From Gordionus sp. m RMFG-2023 (taxonomy: Eukaryota > Nematomorpha > Gordioida > Chordodea > Parachordodidae), in contig NC_088777.1 of NCBI RefSeq assembly GCF_954871325.1, forward strand, positions 10,517,366 through 10,581,365: a stretch of DNA of 64,000 bases, given 5' to 3'. Positions 34,901 to 49,900 of the stretch are shown one piece after another. The notes below the pieces were generated by a model. The model saw only the letters and a program-made list of their open reading frames with translations. It did not search any database and was not told the DNA's origin. The first letter of the stretch is position 1, and each line of letters opens with the position of its first letter. Both the position numbers and the translations under genes were made by a program.

Positions 34901-37900
34901 TTTGGAAGGTTTTGGATGACGTTTTGTTTCAAACATGATATTGAGCTAAAAAATATTTTTTAATAATCGATTCCTTATCCCGACATTTGAGCAGTTCTTG
35001 TTATAAATAATAAGATTTATCTGCACCCACCTTCATAGTAACCTTAAACTCTTCGGGGGAGGAAATATCCTATTTTTTTCTCTCTTAACTTGAAATTATA
35101 TCTTGAGACAACACAATCCACATTTTTTAAAAGATTCTACTAGTAGCATTTAAGACATCAGGATCTCATAACCTTCTTCAACTACATAATTCCTTTTTTT
35201 TGTAAAATCAAATGCATGATAAATTTTTTTGACCAAGGCATAATTTAGTATAAAATTAATTTTACTAAGTATAAAATCATAATGACAACTACATTATACA
35301 TTATGATTTTTACAATTTTTTTAAAAAATTTTATCATAAAAACTTCTTTTTCAGGGCGAGTTTCCACATTACTAAAAATATCGAGAGGTTCTGGTCCCAA
35401 ATAGCCTTTTCTATGAAACGCGTGTAGCAATAAGTAAGAATTTCTTTCGGACCTTCCCATAGTGAGCGTTCTTGACAACGAATTACCGGCTATGACGGTC
35501 AACTGATAAGCTAACTGCAAGGCGTTCATGTTTTTGCAGACATCGTTTATGGTAAGCGTCCAAGTTAGAAGGTCGATCATGGAGTGAATCAATGATAGAG
35601 GATTAGAGTAAATCGCATTAGTGGCTAAGGTGGGGACATCGTCTATAAATATAGTTTTTTTTATAAATAACAAATTTTTATTATTTTTTTGAAAGAGATT
35701 CGGATTTTATCAAAATCAAATTCATAAATTTGCGAAGCTTGTTTTAATATAATGGTAGATGCCATTCCTAGGAATAATATACCAATCGTAAAACATCCTA
35801 GACTCCACTACTTCAAGTAAATGACGCTGCCCCTTGATGGCGTTATCTAAAAGGATATCCCCTAGATATAAATAATACAATTGATTAGTTCCACTACCCC
35901 CACCCCCTGTACTTGCTGACCAAAATTATCAAAACCCTCATAAAAAGGCGATTTCATGTCAATTTCTCAAAAAAAAGTTAAACCTTTATCATCGCATTCT
36001 TCGCTATTAAAGGTATTATACACTATTCGGCTTGGGGTTTCAAGATTACCATCGTGAGACAAAAATTGGGGAAACTTAAGACCCAGAGCTTTACACATAT
36101 CGCTTAAGCTGTATGAATCGCATTTGAGATGTTCTTTCCCATTTTTGAGGGCATCACAAACCAGTCTGCCGCAGGCTAAATGCTTGTCAGCTGATCCTGA
36201 ATGAAACTAATTTCCAATTTTTGTTAGTTTGATTAAGAAAAAAATACAAAATAATCAATAGGAGTAAAGAAGGCCACCTTTCGTGAAAATCAAGAGGTCA
36301 AAACTAGAGAAGTAATTAAAATAGTGGATGAACTTTAGATGGATGTCGTCTAGAAACTACGATAAATATAATTATTTTAGTAAAATAACCGATATTATTT
36401 TATTAAAACCGATCTGGTTTTAGACTTTTTTTAAAATATCGATTATCGGACATTATTAAATTTTCCGATCAGATCCGATAAAATGGCGCCTTAATTTAAA
36501 TTTTTTTATTAATATTTAAGAAAATATATTTATATAAGTTAAGAACATTGAAATTTTTTAAATTAATTATTTAAGAATATTTATGAAATTTAAAAATGTA
36601 ACAACTTATAATGATTAGACTAGATGAGATTCTACTTTATATACAGATAGAAAGATTTTTGGAACAACCAAAAAATGATTACAACGATTTTAAAATTATA
36701 AATAAATAATTTATCAATATTTATTTTACTTTTTTACATTGAATTGATGAATAATTGAATAGCCAAAATGATAAGCAAATTAAATTTTGATAATAGTACA
36801 TTTTAAATGTCTTATGTTATGGTTATAATCATAATCATAAAAATATATTTAGATTAGTGATATCGGATCGGCCTCCAAAAAATGGTATAAATACACCCCC
36901 CCCCCTTAATAATTAAAGATAAAAGTTGTTAAATAATGCCAAAGAGTGAGAAGTTTCGTATTAAGTGGTGAATGTGACAACAACACAAATAGCATGACAT
37001 TAAGTAACATAGTAACTGACCTGTCGTAAGTAGGATATCATAAAAAAACTTCAGTGAGCATTTATTCACAAAATTTTCGAAAATTAAGAAAAATATATGA
37101 TTTTCAATCACAAGATTTGGAATTCTGAAATAAAATTTGATTAAAAATCTTGTGTAATCATTTTCAAAAAAAATATTAAAAAAAATCTCTTTTTTTCTCT
37201 ATAGATACCAAATCTTTAAGATTTTTAAAAGCTTATGAAACCTTGATCGTAAGCGATATTGAACAATATTAAATATTTTTTAAAATGAAATCTGTTGCTA
37301 CTCTAAAATTAATTTTATCGTATCGTTACATGCAAAAATGAAGTAAAGATGTTGGAGAGTATGCAGCCATTTTCCCCAAAATTTGTCAACAATATTTAGA
37401 AGAGTAGTAAGGAAATATTAATTTTACAAATATTAATCATTTAATATGTTTTTAAAAGGCAATAGATAAGATCATATTGGATTAAAAATTTTTGAATTTA
37501 AGGTTCAATGTTTATAAAAAATATACTATCTGAAAGATTTAAGAAAATATATATTAGAGGAAGATACAGCCGATTTAAGTAAGGAATGATTCAAGATAAT
37601 TAGCATAAAAACTTGACCTATCTTAAAATAAATTATAATGAAATAGCCTATAATTAGACAGAAATTTAAATAATTTAAAACAAATATTTTTAATAGTTTA
37701 AAAACCACATGATACTTATAGGTGTTTATTTATGGGCATTAGTAGTTTTCAATCGATAATAAGTAGATAGAACTTTTTTTTTCAAAAGGGACGGATGAGG
37801 ACAAAAATGGGTAAGGATATAGTTTAAAATTTTTTAAGGTTCTGAATTGGTTGCTTACTCATAAGAATGTCAGAGATAGAGTTAGTTTGCTAAATCACAT

Positions 37901-40900
37901 ATTGTATAACTATAAAAACAGCTGGCCAAGTTTTTATCCTAAAAAAATTGTCTCAAATTTTAAAACTGAGGCTTAACTTAGAGGGATTAAGTCAAATTTT
38001 TAAGCTCAAATCTTGGTTAAATCTTATTATAGTTAGCCAAAATTATTATTGTTTAGGAAAATATATTTTAGAGTAAATGGGGGAAAAGAACCCAGTTTAG
38101 AACCTGGACTTAAAAGGGCTTTCAATCAGAATATTTTTATATAGGGGGTGATTCCAGTTATAGTAAAAACTTCAGGAAGAGATGCCGGCGCTTTTATACC
38201 TGACAAGGTTTCAGGGGTTCTGCTTCCCGCCCTAAGAATCGTTAAATTTTATATATTTATACACGCTTAAATTTTTTATATAGGAAAAGTAATTTTGACA
38301 ATTAAAACAAAACCTTAGGAATATTGGTTCGCTTAAGTCTCCCAATTTTTGACCAATTAGGAATCTTGAAAGTTTGACATGCTTTAAGCAAAAGAGGCAA
38401 ATCCATGTTCAACATATCGTAGCCTACCAGGACATCTGGATCCATTCTATACAACTTGGAGAGAATATAGTAGTGAATTGTTATAACTAACATTATAACC
38501 TGTCGTTAATGGTAATGTAAAAGTTACTTCAAAAAATAACACGTTACATTTGATAAAAGGAGTGAGTTACTGTTACTTAGAAAAAAGGAAAGATGTTACT
38601 AGCTATTCAAAAAAAGTAACGCATTACTCGTGTCGTTATTTATAAAAAAATTTATATTTGCCCCAGATAATAAAAACAAAATTATATAAAAACAATATAT
38701 TATAAGATAAGTTCTTTTTGTTATAATAATCTTGTTATTCATTTTTAACAAAATTTAATTTTCTAAACTTTAATCAGATAAACAAGAACGCTTAATATTC
38801 AACAGCTTTCTCTGTGCTAAACACACGTTCCACTGGTGCATGATGAGAAGGTTGTATTATATCAAATAAATAAAAAATTTAATTGGGGAAATTTATTAAA
38901 AATATTTAAAGAATGAACAATATTTTCAGAAAAACTTATTAGATCATCTTCACAAGAATTTTCATTCAGATTCTTATCAAATTTGTTTTTATATTTATCA
39001 GAATTTAATCTGAATTCATATTTTACCTTCATGTTTTTTAGATTCGAGCTGCTGAACACCGAGTTTGAAATATTCAAATGAAAGCACAATCTACACTTAC
39101 AAAGTATAGACTAAGTTCCCTTAATCTTCTTTATTTTTGTAAAAAATATTTTTTAATGGGGTCAGGGCCAGGGTTTTGAACCGAACACAGAGCAGAAAGC
39201 CCAAGTTTTTTTAAAAAAATTTGGAGCTGGGTTTAATCGAGTTCAATGTATTTTACATTTAAAATCATATATTATGATATTTGTATAATTGTAAATGCAA
39301 ATATTAATAATTTAAAAGAGATTTTTTAGTATTTTCAATTTATTTCATTCTACAAATAATAGAATAGAAAGGATGCGTGCAACCTTTTTATTCTTCCCGC
39401 CAATAAAAAATTTCTATTTTTATCATCAGAAATTGATCGAAAATAGGTAAATATTATTTTCAACTGTAATTTATATTTTATAAAAATAAAAGCATTCTAT
39501 TATAAAATGTACAATAAATTTTAGTTGTCACTTAGTTATATAATTTTTATTTATCCATATTGAGCCATATCTAAATAAGGTTGCAAAGTGTTTTGAAAAT
39601 TACTTTAACGAGGGTTGGATAAGGTAATTTTGAAAATAAATTAAATAAAAATATATGATAACACTAATTTGACTAGAAATTTTAACAGTGCAAGAGATTG
39701 TTTTAAAAAATATTCAAACCTGGCAGATTTATAAAGGATCATAAAAATCATGATCTAGGTAGGAAAAATAATTTATTTTAATATTTATGTTTTATATTAT
39801 CTAGATAAAAACACATTTATGATCTTGACCAAGCAAAGGAAACTATCTCCGATCAAAAAGCAGATAGTTGTGATTGTTCTTATCAATCCAGATTTAACTT
39901 GAATTATGTATAATATATGTGAGTATGATGTACTCATTTCTTGAAATGAAGATGATTTAACACTGCCCTGGCCCAAGTTATAAAATATTTTTTACACCAA
40001 TTAAGAAAGTTAAAAGCATTAAGTCTACACTTTAAGGCGCACAAATCTAAAAAAACATATCAAGGTAAAAAAAAATGGATTTAGATCAAACTCTGATAAA
40101 GATTTTTTTTAAAAAAATTAATTTTGGAAATAACGATAATTCTTTAAATATTTTTGACAAATTCTTCCAATTAAAACTTTTATTTATTAAATCTGATATA
40201 ACTCTCCCTCTCTCTGCGCCAATTTAACATGTATTTAGCAGAGCTAAAGCTGCTTTGGGCATTAAGCGTTCTTGTTCGTCTGATCTAAATGTTAAAAATC
40301 AATTGTTTGTTAGAAATACATAAAAACTTAAAATAAAAAGAGAGTATCTTTAATATATTGTTATAAATATAATTTTATTTTTATTTTATCTATGCTGAAA
40401 AAAATAATATTACTTATTTTTTAAGTAACGAGTTCCTTTTTTTTCAATAACAGGTAACATGCCAACGTTTACAGCACTAGATTATATATATATTTTTTTA
40501 AATAAATACTCACTTTAGCTAGAAATAGGGATATGAGAGCTCTTTGAGAAGGCATAACGTCAATCTTAACGCCCGGCGGTATTTTCAAATCGTTCCGGTT
40601 GTCGTTGCTTGCGTTTTGCTTATGAGATTTCGAGAGAACATCGGCTAAAACACGCTTGAAATCAGAAGGAAATATTGAATCGGACGGTTTAGTGATCATA
40701 ACAAAATGCTCCGGTTTGTTTAAATGGTGGTTGGCGTTGGTAATTGAGAAATCACCTATTTTTTTAAAATTGTTATCGAGTTATATTTAGCGTCATTTTT
40801 AAATATAATATATAGTATCAATTTATATATGACTACGAGTCATGCATGTCAATTTCATTCATGCATGTGTGCCAGAATTCTAATGATTTTCTACATTTCT

Positions 40901-43900
40901 AAATTTGTTTCTTATAAATCAATTTGATATTTATTTCGGTCGTTTTTGATTTTTTTATTTGGTTCCTATTTGTTATGGTAACTTCTATCTGATTAGAGGT
41001 CTTCAAAATCCCAACCCAATATTTTTCAGGTTGTGCGTCGGGTCTGCAAATATATTTGTTACAATTTTGACGTGATATCAATGAATCACAAAATTGCTAA
41101 AAAATATATAGAGCTCAAAATTTCTTATTGAATTTCACAAATGTTTTTCTTAATATCTAAGACGATTTTCTAAACAAGCGTTTCGTATATTTTTCTGAGC
41201 AATTCATTTTTTTTAATTTGAGCGTTTTAGCTTTATACCTGAGAAATTAGTTTTATCTAGATAATTAGGTTTTCTGAAGCATTTTTTTTTTATGAGCATG
41301 AGCGATTAAATAGGAACAAAAAATTTTCAATTCTTGCAGGTAACTATTTTTTTTTTAATAAATAGGTAACCTTGCTATCAAAAATAATTAAATTATAATT
41401 TGTTTAACATTAAAAAAACAAACAAAACTCAGATAAAATTAATCCCCAAATCTGAGCTATTTTTTCTTAGAGTAAACATTTGGGCTAAGTTGATGATTTT
41501 AGCCAAAATACTCAGATCTGACTTCTCGGCTAAAAATGGGTTGATATACCATAACTAAGCGAGTTTCCCATTTCCCATTAAAATTTTTTTGCAGAGAACT
41601 CAATTCCTACGAGGATTGCTTCCTAAGATAGAATAAGTTAAGCACAAAAAATATATTTCAAGAAATGTGATACGCACTATTTTTTGTTTTAATTGTGAAA
41701 ATTGAAAAATGATTATACGTCTTGGCGCGATTTCCCTATTATAATAATAAAATATTATATCTGTCAAATTGGTAGGCTGCGGTTATTCTACGTGGTTTAA
41801 TTATGTAATGAAATCAATAGATAAATAGATTCATCTGATTATTAGAAACCTGGTAATAGTAAGGATGGAAAAGTAAAAAATAAAGAGTTTACAAACGACT
41901 TGCAAAAGGATAAGAATACTTTAGATATTAATTTAGTAAAAAAAAGGCAACAATTTACAGCAAGAATCTTTTTAAAATAATTTTAAAGATGATAATGTAC
42001 ACATCTCAATATTAGACTCATAAACTTATAACTAAAATCTTTATACAAAACTAGAGTACAATGATCATCTATATGATGTAGCCAATTATTTGGAAAAGAT
42101 AATATTAGCCTAGAAGAAAGAAATATACTTCTTAAAAAGGTATTAAAGATACATATGATAAATATTTTATTTAATTTTAGTATATTCCACCCCTCAATTT
42201 TCAATATCCAGAAACTTTTTGTGTTAATCGAAAGTTAAAATTTCAAAACAGCTTTTTTGCTAGATGGTTATGGCTAGCATACTCTATCCAAGACAATGGA
42301 GTTTATTTGAAGATATTTGTATTGTTTGGCCGCTGACAAAAATTTAGTTAAGTTTAACAGTCTTGTTAAGACTCCATTCAACAAGTACAAAGATGCTGGA
42401 GAAATCTTTGACAATCATCAAAAATCTAATTATCACAAAAGCTGTGAACTGATGATTTTTCATAAGAATTAATTCAAAGTGAGGATATGATTCCCATTTC
42501 ATCACATATTGATAAAAATAGGATTAAAATAGCACAAGAAAATAGATGTAAAATTAACTATTGAGGCCACTCTATATTGTGGATTGCAGGGCCTAGCATT
42601 ACATAGCCACTTGACAGGAAGCTCAGTAATAATGTAATGAAGGTAATTTTCGTGGCCTTGTAAAATTTAAAGCATTAGGTGGTTCTGCATTAATGGAGAG
42701 CCTTAATAGCAGCAATAAAAATGCAACATATCTTAGCCCCAGGTTTCAAAATAAATTAAATGATATTTGTATTAATATCATTTTAGAAAAATTGATTACT
42801 GAAATCTATTCTGCCCCATGCTTCGCAATTTTGGCAGATGAGACCACAGACATTGCTGGCATTTAGCAGATGTCATTGTGTGCACGATTCAGAGATACTC
42901 AAAATAACATTATCAAGGAAGTGTTTCTTTAATTTATTCCTGTTTCAATCATGACTGGGTCTACCTTAGTGGATGTAATATTTGAAAATCTTAAAAAATT
43001 CAAAGTAATATTTAATCTTATTATAAAATTATTTTTTTTCAAAAATATAGCTATAAATTTGATACGTGGGCTAGGGTATGATGGAGCTCGGGCAATGAGT
43101 GGGCAATTCAATGGGCTTCAGTCATTTATAAAAAAAATGTTTAACAGCTATATATGTCCCCTGTGCTGCTCATTCGCTCAACTTGGCAATATCTAATTCA
43201 TGTTCGTACCATTGATAATCAAATTTCTTAGGTATAATTTTATTTATTTCAGTAAGAGCATTAATAATAGGGTTTTCTAACTCCATAAAAGCTGTATTTG
43301 CTTGATCGCGAAAACTCCCGTTGGAAAAGCTTTTTGCAATTTCTTTCTCCTTGTTGGACAAGAAGTTTCAGAAATAATTGTTTAAAATATTTTGTCACTT
43401 GGGGTATCTAAACATCTCATAAATGCTAGATATATTGCCTGATATAAATATAAAAAATTTAATTAAAATAAATAAAATTATACCCAAGCAATTTAATTAT
43501 CAATGGTAAGAACAATAATTAGATATTGCCAAGTTGAGCGAATGAGCAGCACAGTGGACATATATAGCTGTTGAACTTTTTTTTTATAAATGCCTGAAGC
43601 CCATTGAACTGCATCATCAATCAGATGATGATAGTTACATACTGAAATTAGAAGACTACTATTATATGCTAAAGGTTTACTAAAACATGTTCTATTTATA
43701 TAAAAATACCATGTGTCTAGATTTGAAGACTATTGCAATTTTTAGACTGAAGAAACGAGCCGAAAGGAAAATATTCTCTCTTTATAAATTTTAAGATGGC
43801 ACTAGGAATTGTTGAATAATAATCGATAACAGATTTGTAAATATTTCTAGTTCAAATTGCGTCAGCATCCATTCTGCTTTAAGGCAATACTTCTAATCAA

Positions 43901-46900
43901 ATAGACTACTTCTAACTGAAAATATAAATAATGGGTGTATTTGAATACTTCACCAATTTCCATATGCGAGAAAACTTCAATAGTTATTTCTCCCGAGAAA
44001 GATGGAAACTAATATAATCTTAGAAAATAAATCAAAATACTTTATTTCTAAACTAAGTATATTTTAATTTTTATAATCCTTGTATTAGTAAAATTTTATG
44101 CATCTTTTTATGCATTAATTATTTGCATAGTATATTACGGAATATTGTAAGAAGTTAATTTATGTATGCAACAAATTGTAGATATATATTTTTTTTAAAC
44201 TTTCGTCTCCAAAAGTCAAATTGATGCCGCGTTCCAAAGTTCCGCTTATCATCGTCAATTCGTTCTGCTTCTTGGTCGGATTATACATGGTTTGGAAGCT
44301 AAGAGAAAGAGTACTCAGGAGAGGAATAGCAGGAATTTGCGTTTTTTTCTTAGAATCTTTTTTTATGAATAAAATTAAATTTCGATTTTTTAAAATTACA
44401 TATCAAATACTGGGTAATAACCGAAAATGATAAGAATATATTTTCATGTTTTTCCTTTAGAAAAAAAAAGTTGAGTATAATATGAACCTTGGTCCGATCC
44501 CGTAAAAGTATATATGAAATCGGGATTATCGATTTTGAATTCCAATTTGCACCAAGTACTGAACATATTATTACGTTTATTCTGAATGTTTAGGTAGGCT
44601 TCTTCTGATACATCTATCCGAAGCCAGGAGGGGCCCATAATATCTTTATCCAATAGGAACCATTCTAAACACGATGTTTTTGTACCTTTTTTTGTAAAAA
44701 AAAATTAGTTAATTAATGTTTGTTTTTAAAAACATTTATACCCAAAATTAAATCTTAAATTTCAACCATTCCCTTTTTTTTAAATATTGTAATAGCGCAA
44801 ACTAATTGAGCGTTTTCTAGAAAAAAAAGCAAACCAGTTTGCGTTTTTATAAAATGTTTATAAACGCTGATCAATTTGCATGATACGATTAGCATTGTTT
44901 GAGTTTTACATAACTAAACGTTAAACTTTTTATTTTTATTCTTTACTTAAAATTTTTCTTGATCCTTTTATTCACTCACTCTTTTCTTTTTTTTTAAATT
45001 TTTTTTATAAAGCCATCAAAATATTATAACGAGAATAAAAGGAGGAAAAAAACCTAAAATTCTTTTGAAATATTTTCCGTTAGGTATGTAAGATGGCAAA
45101 ATCGGATATTGAGAATCATATTTGATTTCGAGATAATCTGAAACGAAGGGAACATTGGCATCATTTTGCTGATGTTATTATTAAATTTAAATATAATATT
45201 TGTATTATGATTTATTATATAATAATCGTAATAGTTTATCTTTATATATTTTCTCTCTCTCGTGATTATTTATTAATAAATAACTAACCATTTGCTAATA
45301 TTATCAAATTACAAACCCTTCATAAAAATTGCCATATAAAATGTTTATTTTACAGCTATAATTTTATCATTTTTTTCTTCTTAAAACGCATTATATAAAA
45401 ACTTGTTAATTGATAAATTAATAAAGCAAAAATCTCAAAAAAGAAATTGATTTTATTTAAATTTGATTTTTTTTTAGAAAAAGTGTTAACTTCGGAATGG
45501 TTAAAGGCGTATTTCTTCCTTACTTTCCTGGACATAAATTTCTTGATTTTAAACTTTTCAGCGGTTGTTTCATTGAATTCCGTATACATATCTAATACTT
45601 CAACCTTTCAAGTAATTTATGAGAATCATAAAACATTATTTTTTAAAAAAAATTATTAGAAAGTCAAACATCAATTGTAAAAAAAAATGTCGCAAATCTA
45701 TAAAAACCAATTATTTTTATTTCCATATAATTTTCAATTGTATATCATCCCTCTTTTCTCTTTATTTTTCTCTTTTTAAAATAAACTTTCGTAGAAATTA
45801 TGGAATATTAAAATTTAAGGAGAAAAAAAGCAGATTAAAAAAAAGTAAAATATTAAATATGAATAAACTTTATCATTAACAGGTAATAGATAAACTGTCC
45901 GGGGTATATTCTTGACTATAACGCAGCAACTAACATATTCTTTTATTTCTTTCTCATACACCTTGCCAAAGATGTAGAGCGTTCCTTAAAAAAAATAAAG
46001 TTAAATTACGGATACAATAATAGCAAAATAACGTATTATTTATTAATGTAAACGGCACGATTTTAGCCGATTTTTAAAAACGGCTAATTGAATATTTTAA
46101 TCAGAAAAATATTATCCGCCTGAAGATTTTACACGTGATGGCCCAAAGGTTTTAACATTTATTAATAAAATTTAGAGGCTTAGGCAATATTTTTCTGGCT
46201 AAAACATAGAGATAGCCATTTTTAAAAATCGCCTCTAATAGAGCCATTTAACAATACTCAATTTAGTATATAATAAAATAATCTGATGAAAGTTGTATAT
46301 ATCTATAGAAGGGAACAAATCGTATATGAATTGGTAAAAATTTGTTTTTAATCTGGTGGAATTAATGATTTAACTTATGATCAAAATTTTGATAAATTTT
46401 TGAGATTATAATTATTATAAGATGTACATATCTAAATACTATGACCATATATCTATAAAAAATATGACAATATTTAGATTTAAGTCAGCAGGCAGTGTCC
46501 TGGTGGGCTTAATTTGGATACTTAATTGCCTTTTTAATATAAGTTATAAAGTTTTTGAACTTGGTCTTACTATTTTGGTTTGTTATAAGTATTTAGTGGC
46601 ATTGTTATTTTTCGTATTTAATTCTCTTTTTTTTTTGTTTTTTTTGGTTATGTTTTTGTTATTTTTTTACAAAAAAATTTCTTTTGCTTTTTTGACAATT
46701 TAGCCTATACTAAGCCCGCTAACTAGTTATAAACCGACCGGACAAGACCGCAATAACCAGTGTATGGATAAAGTTAGAACGGCAAATTCCGATCGATATT
46801 CAACTTTTATTTTTAGGTGTATTAGTAAAATTAATCGAACCAAAAAAATTTATATAACGTGATTTACTATGAAAATAACCAATCAATTTATCCATTTAAT

Positions 46901-49900
46901 ATTTTTTTAGCTTAACAAAAAAAAATCGAGCAATCTATTAACAAAAAATTACCAGGGTTATTGTGAGTATCTTCGTATGCGTCAAACCAATATATGAGGA
47001 AATACCGCTTGTCAACGAGGTCCTCGCCCTGAAACTCCGTTTTCAAGGGAAGTTTTAAGCAACTCACATTTGGATTGCCATTATTTTCTTTACAGTCACC
47101 GTTTTCCATCTTCTGCTCATTTTTATTAGTAGTCTTATTATAGACATAATTTCCTGGAGGATGGTTAGAGAGTTGTCCGATCTCAGGAGATGTTTCGTTC
47201 GGAATCAAAATATTTCCTGAATTTTTCCCTTGTTTGATCACCGATGTGCTAGAAATATTTCTAATATCATTTAGTTGTAATGGCTTCGTATCTGCATGCG
47301 TCCCTCTTATTGTTATTTATGATGATTTAAAAAACAAAATTATGGGAAAGAGAAACTGGAATTTTAGAATGCTCTATTATTATCCCCGAATTTATCATTA
47401 TACAGGTAATAGGACCTACCCCAATTAAAAGTTGATATCGGATTGGCGCCAGTATTAGCTTTCTAAAAAATATAGATGCCTGACAACATCCTTTAGTGTT
47501 GTTAAACGGCTCGTTTTGAGCCGATTTTTAAAAACCGCTAACTCAATATTTTATCCAGAAAAATATTACCCAAGTCTGAAGATTTTGCTCATAGAAGTAA
47601 CAAAGGTTTAGACATATATTATAAAAATATCGAGGTTTAGGTTATATTTTCCTGGCTAAAATATTGCAAAATTAGATTTAAATAGATAATTTTTCTTAAA
47701 TTTGTCAAGTTTAGTCAAATATTATGTGTTTTTTTAATAAATCCTAAATAACATCCATATCACAGTACAATCATATTTCACCTCATCTTATTTTTTATAA
47801 AAATAATTACGTCATTTGAAAGGAAAAAAAATATGGGCACAAGTAGCGATTTTTTTAAGTCCATCATAATAATTTTAAAACTAAAGATTAGACCTATACT
47901 CTGCCATTTTTATGGGCCCGCAGGTTTCTGATATTCTGTAAATATAAAAAATTTATATATATACTCTTGTTTGTTGTTCACATACCACGCATCGTTACTA
48001 AAATCTTCGGAAAACGCGCTAACACTATTTTCTTCCTGTGGATCGTGATGTGGTGGATCCTGATGTCTCTGTGAAACTTGATGGTTATTTACGGCTATTC
48101 GATTCTTTTGCTTGGCGTGGGAAAGATATTTACAATCTAGGGGTTAAATTATGACAATTTATTATATAAATGATTATAAATTGATATCAAAATATGTTAA
48201 ATTTTGTCAAAAGTAACACTTAAAAATAAAATATAATCATTTTATGCAGTATTTTCGCCTAATATCGTATAGACAATCTTGAGCAGACAAGTTATATTCA
48301 CGGATGTTCAAAGTTCAAAAAATTAAGATTGCTCTTGTTCTAAGTCCCTGATTCGTTTTTTAATAAAAAAAAAACTTTCCCAGTAAATTTGATATAAAAA
48401 AATAAGATTATCAACAACATATTTCCAACAAACTATCTGAAATGCAGAAATATTTTATATTTTTTTAATTAATTATGAAACGAGCACATCATTGTGGTTT
48501 GAGTATTTGATTACTACTTAGTACAATTAAGTCGATATATATATAAGCGCCAGTTAGGGTAATACATTGGCTATCATCGAAATCAAAAAATGTATTAATT
48601 TTTGTTTTAAAAAAGTATATATATATAATTTATTTTATAAAAATATTAGTCACGCTGATGCATTCATATTTTTGATCATTTAAATTGAAATTAAATGATT
48701 GATACGCTTTGGAGCCGAAGTTTCAAATAATGGCGGCGGTTTTATAAAAAAAATTTTATCGCCGCCGCCTAATAATTTAACGGCCAACGCGACATGCTAT
48801 TTATTTAAAAAAATTTTTAATGAATTTAATTTATAATATGTATTACATTTTTTTACAATATATTTAGGCACTCATGGTTCTAACATTGTTAATATAGTTA
48901 TTCATTTCTTAAATTATTTTCTGTTTCACTTCTATTTCAATTTATCTATTTTCTCATTCTCAGAAATAGACTTAGGAATTGCACTTTTATTCAGATCTGA
49001 GTCACATAACAACACATTAGAATATTCTATTAGTTTTTATAAAACAAATTAAAATATAAAATTGAAATGCAAGAAAAAAAATATAAAATAAGAAATATAA
49101 TAAATTAGAAGTCAGATATAGTAAAATTATAATTGTCATGAATAAATAGTATTCTAACAATATAAGTGGGATATAAAGAAGTCCTTTTTGCATTAAGTAT
49201 TAATCCAGCGACCGGAAAAATTCTTCACCTGGGTATACTGGTTGCAGGTATACAAGAATTTTCCTAGCTAAATTAGCAAGACTATGCTAGTCCCTTTTTT
49301 CCAAAACATTTGTGCATCCTTTTCTACTATTCTACGATGGCTGAGTAAAATATGGCAAACTTGCTCTATATTGCTAATGTTGTTATAATCGTTATTACTT
49401 GGAAGAGAATGTTATGAGCTATTTTAGCTATATGAACTTGATGTCTGCCATTATCTTCAACTTGAATCTCACTTTTCTAAAATGCTTTCAATGTTTTAAA
49501 TGTCTAATTAAAAATTGCAATGATGTCGTAGAATATGAATTTAAATATTCTGAAACAATTTTAAGATTTCGAAATCTCGGATCAAGTAATGTCGCTAATA
49601 TTTAAGGTTTAAAAAATAGTTTTATTAATAAAAATATAAAATAAATTACTTGAAGTTCGGTAATAAGAACCTATGGTCAAGCTTTTTTATGCATATTTTA
49701 TTTTAGGCAAATCATAGCTGAATAATCAGACTTATTGATTTTAAAAGTGTTTCTTTTCACTGCGAAATAATAATCCTAATTTAGAGGAAAGAAATGCTGA
49801 TTCTCTGCAAGGATTTAATAATGTATAAAGTTAATAACCATTCGTAATTAAAAAGTTATATAAGGATTGTTCTCCTATTTAATTTAGAACATTATTTATA

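Noticed and set aside
38150-38240. Minus-strand segment [15 protein letters not shown] with a good donor (GTATAA), a possible extra POLA1 exon
   Set aside because: Exon 16 joins exon 17 directly in phase 0 through the AAATTAG acceptor at 36207, and no entry phase for this segment fits exon 16.
45356-45879. Plus- and minus-strand frames around POLA1 exon 11
   Set aside because: Apart from exon 11 itself they are intronic read-through or antisense, low in complexity and without domains.
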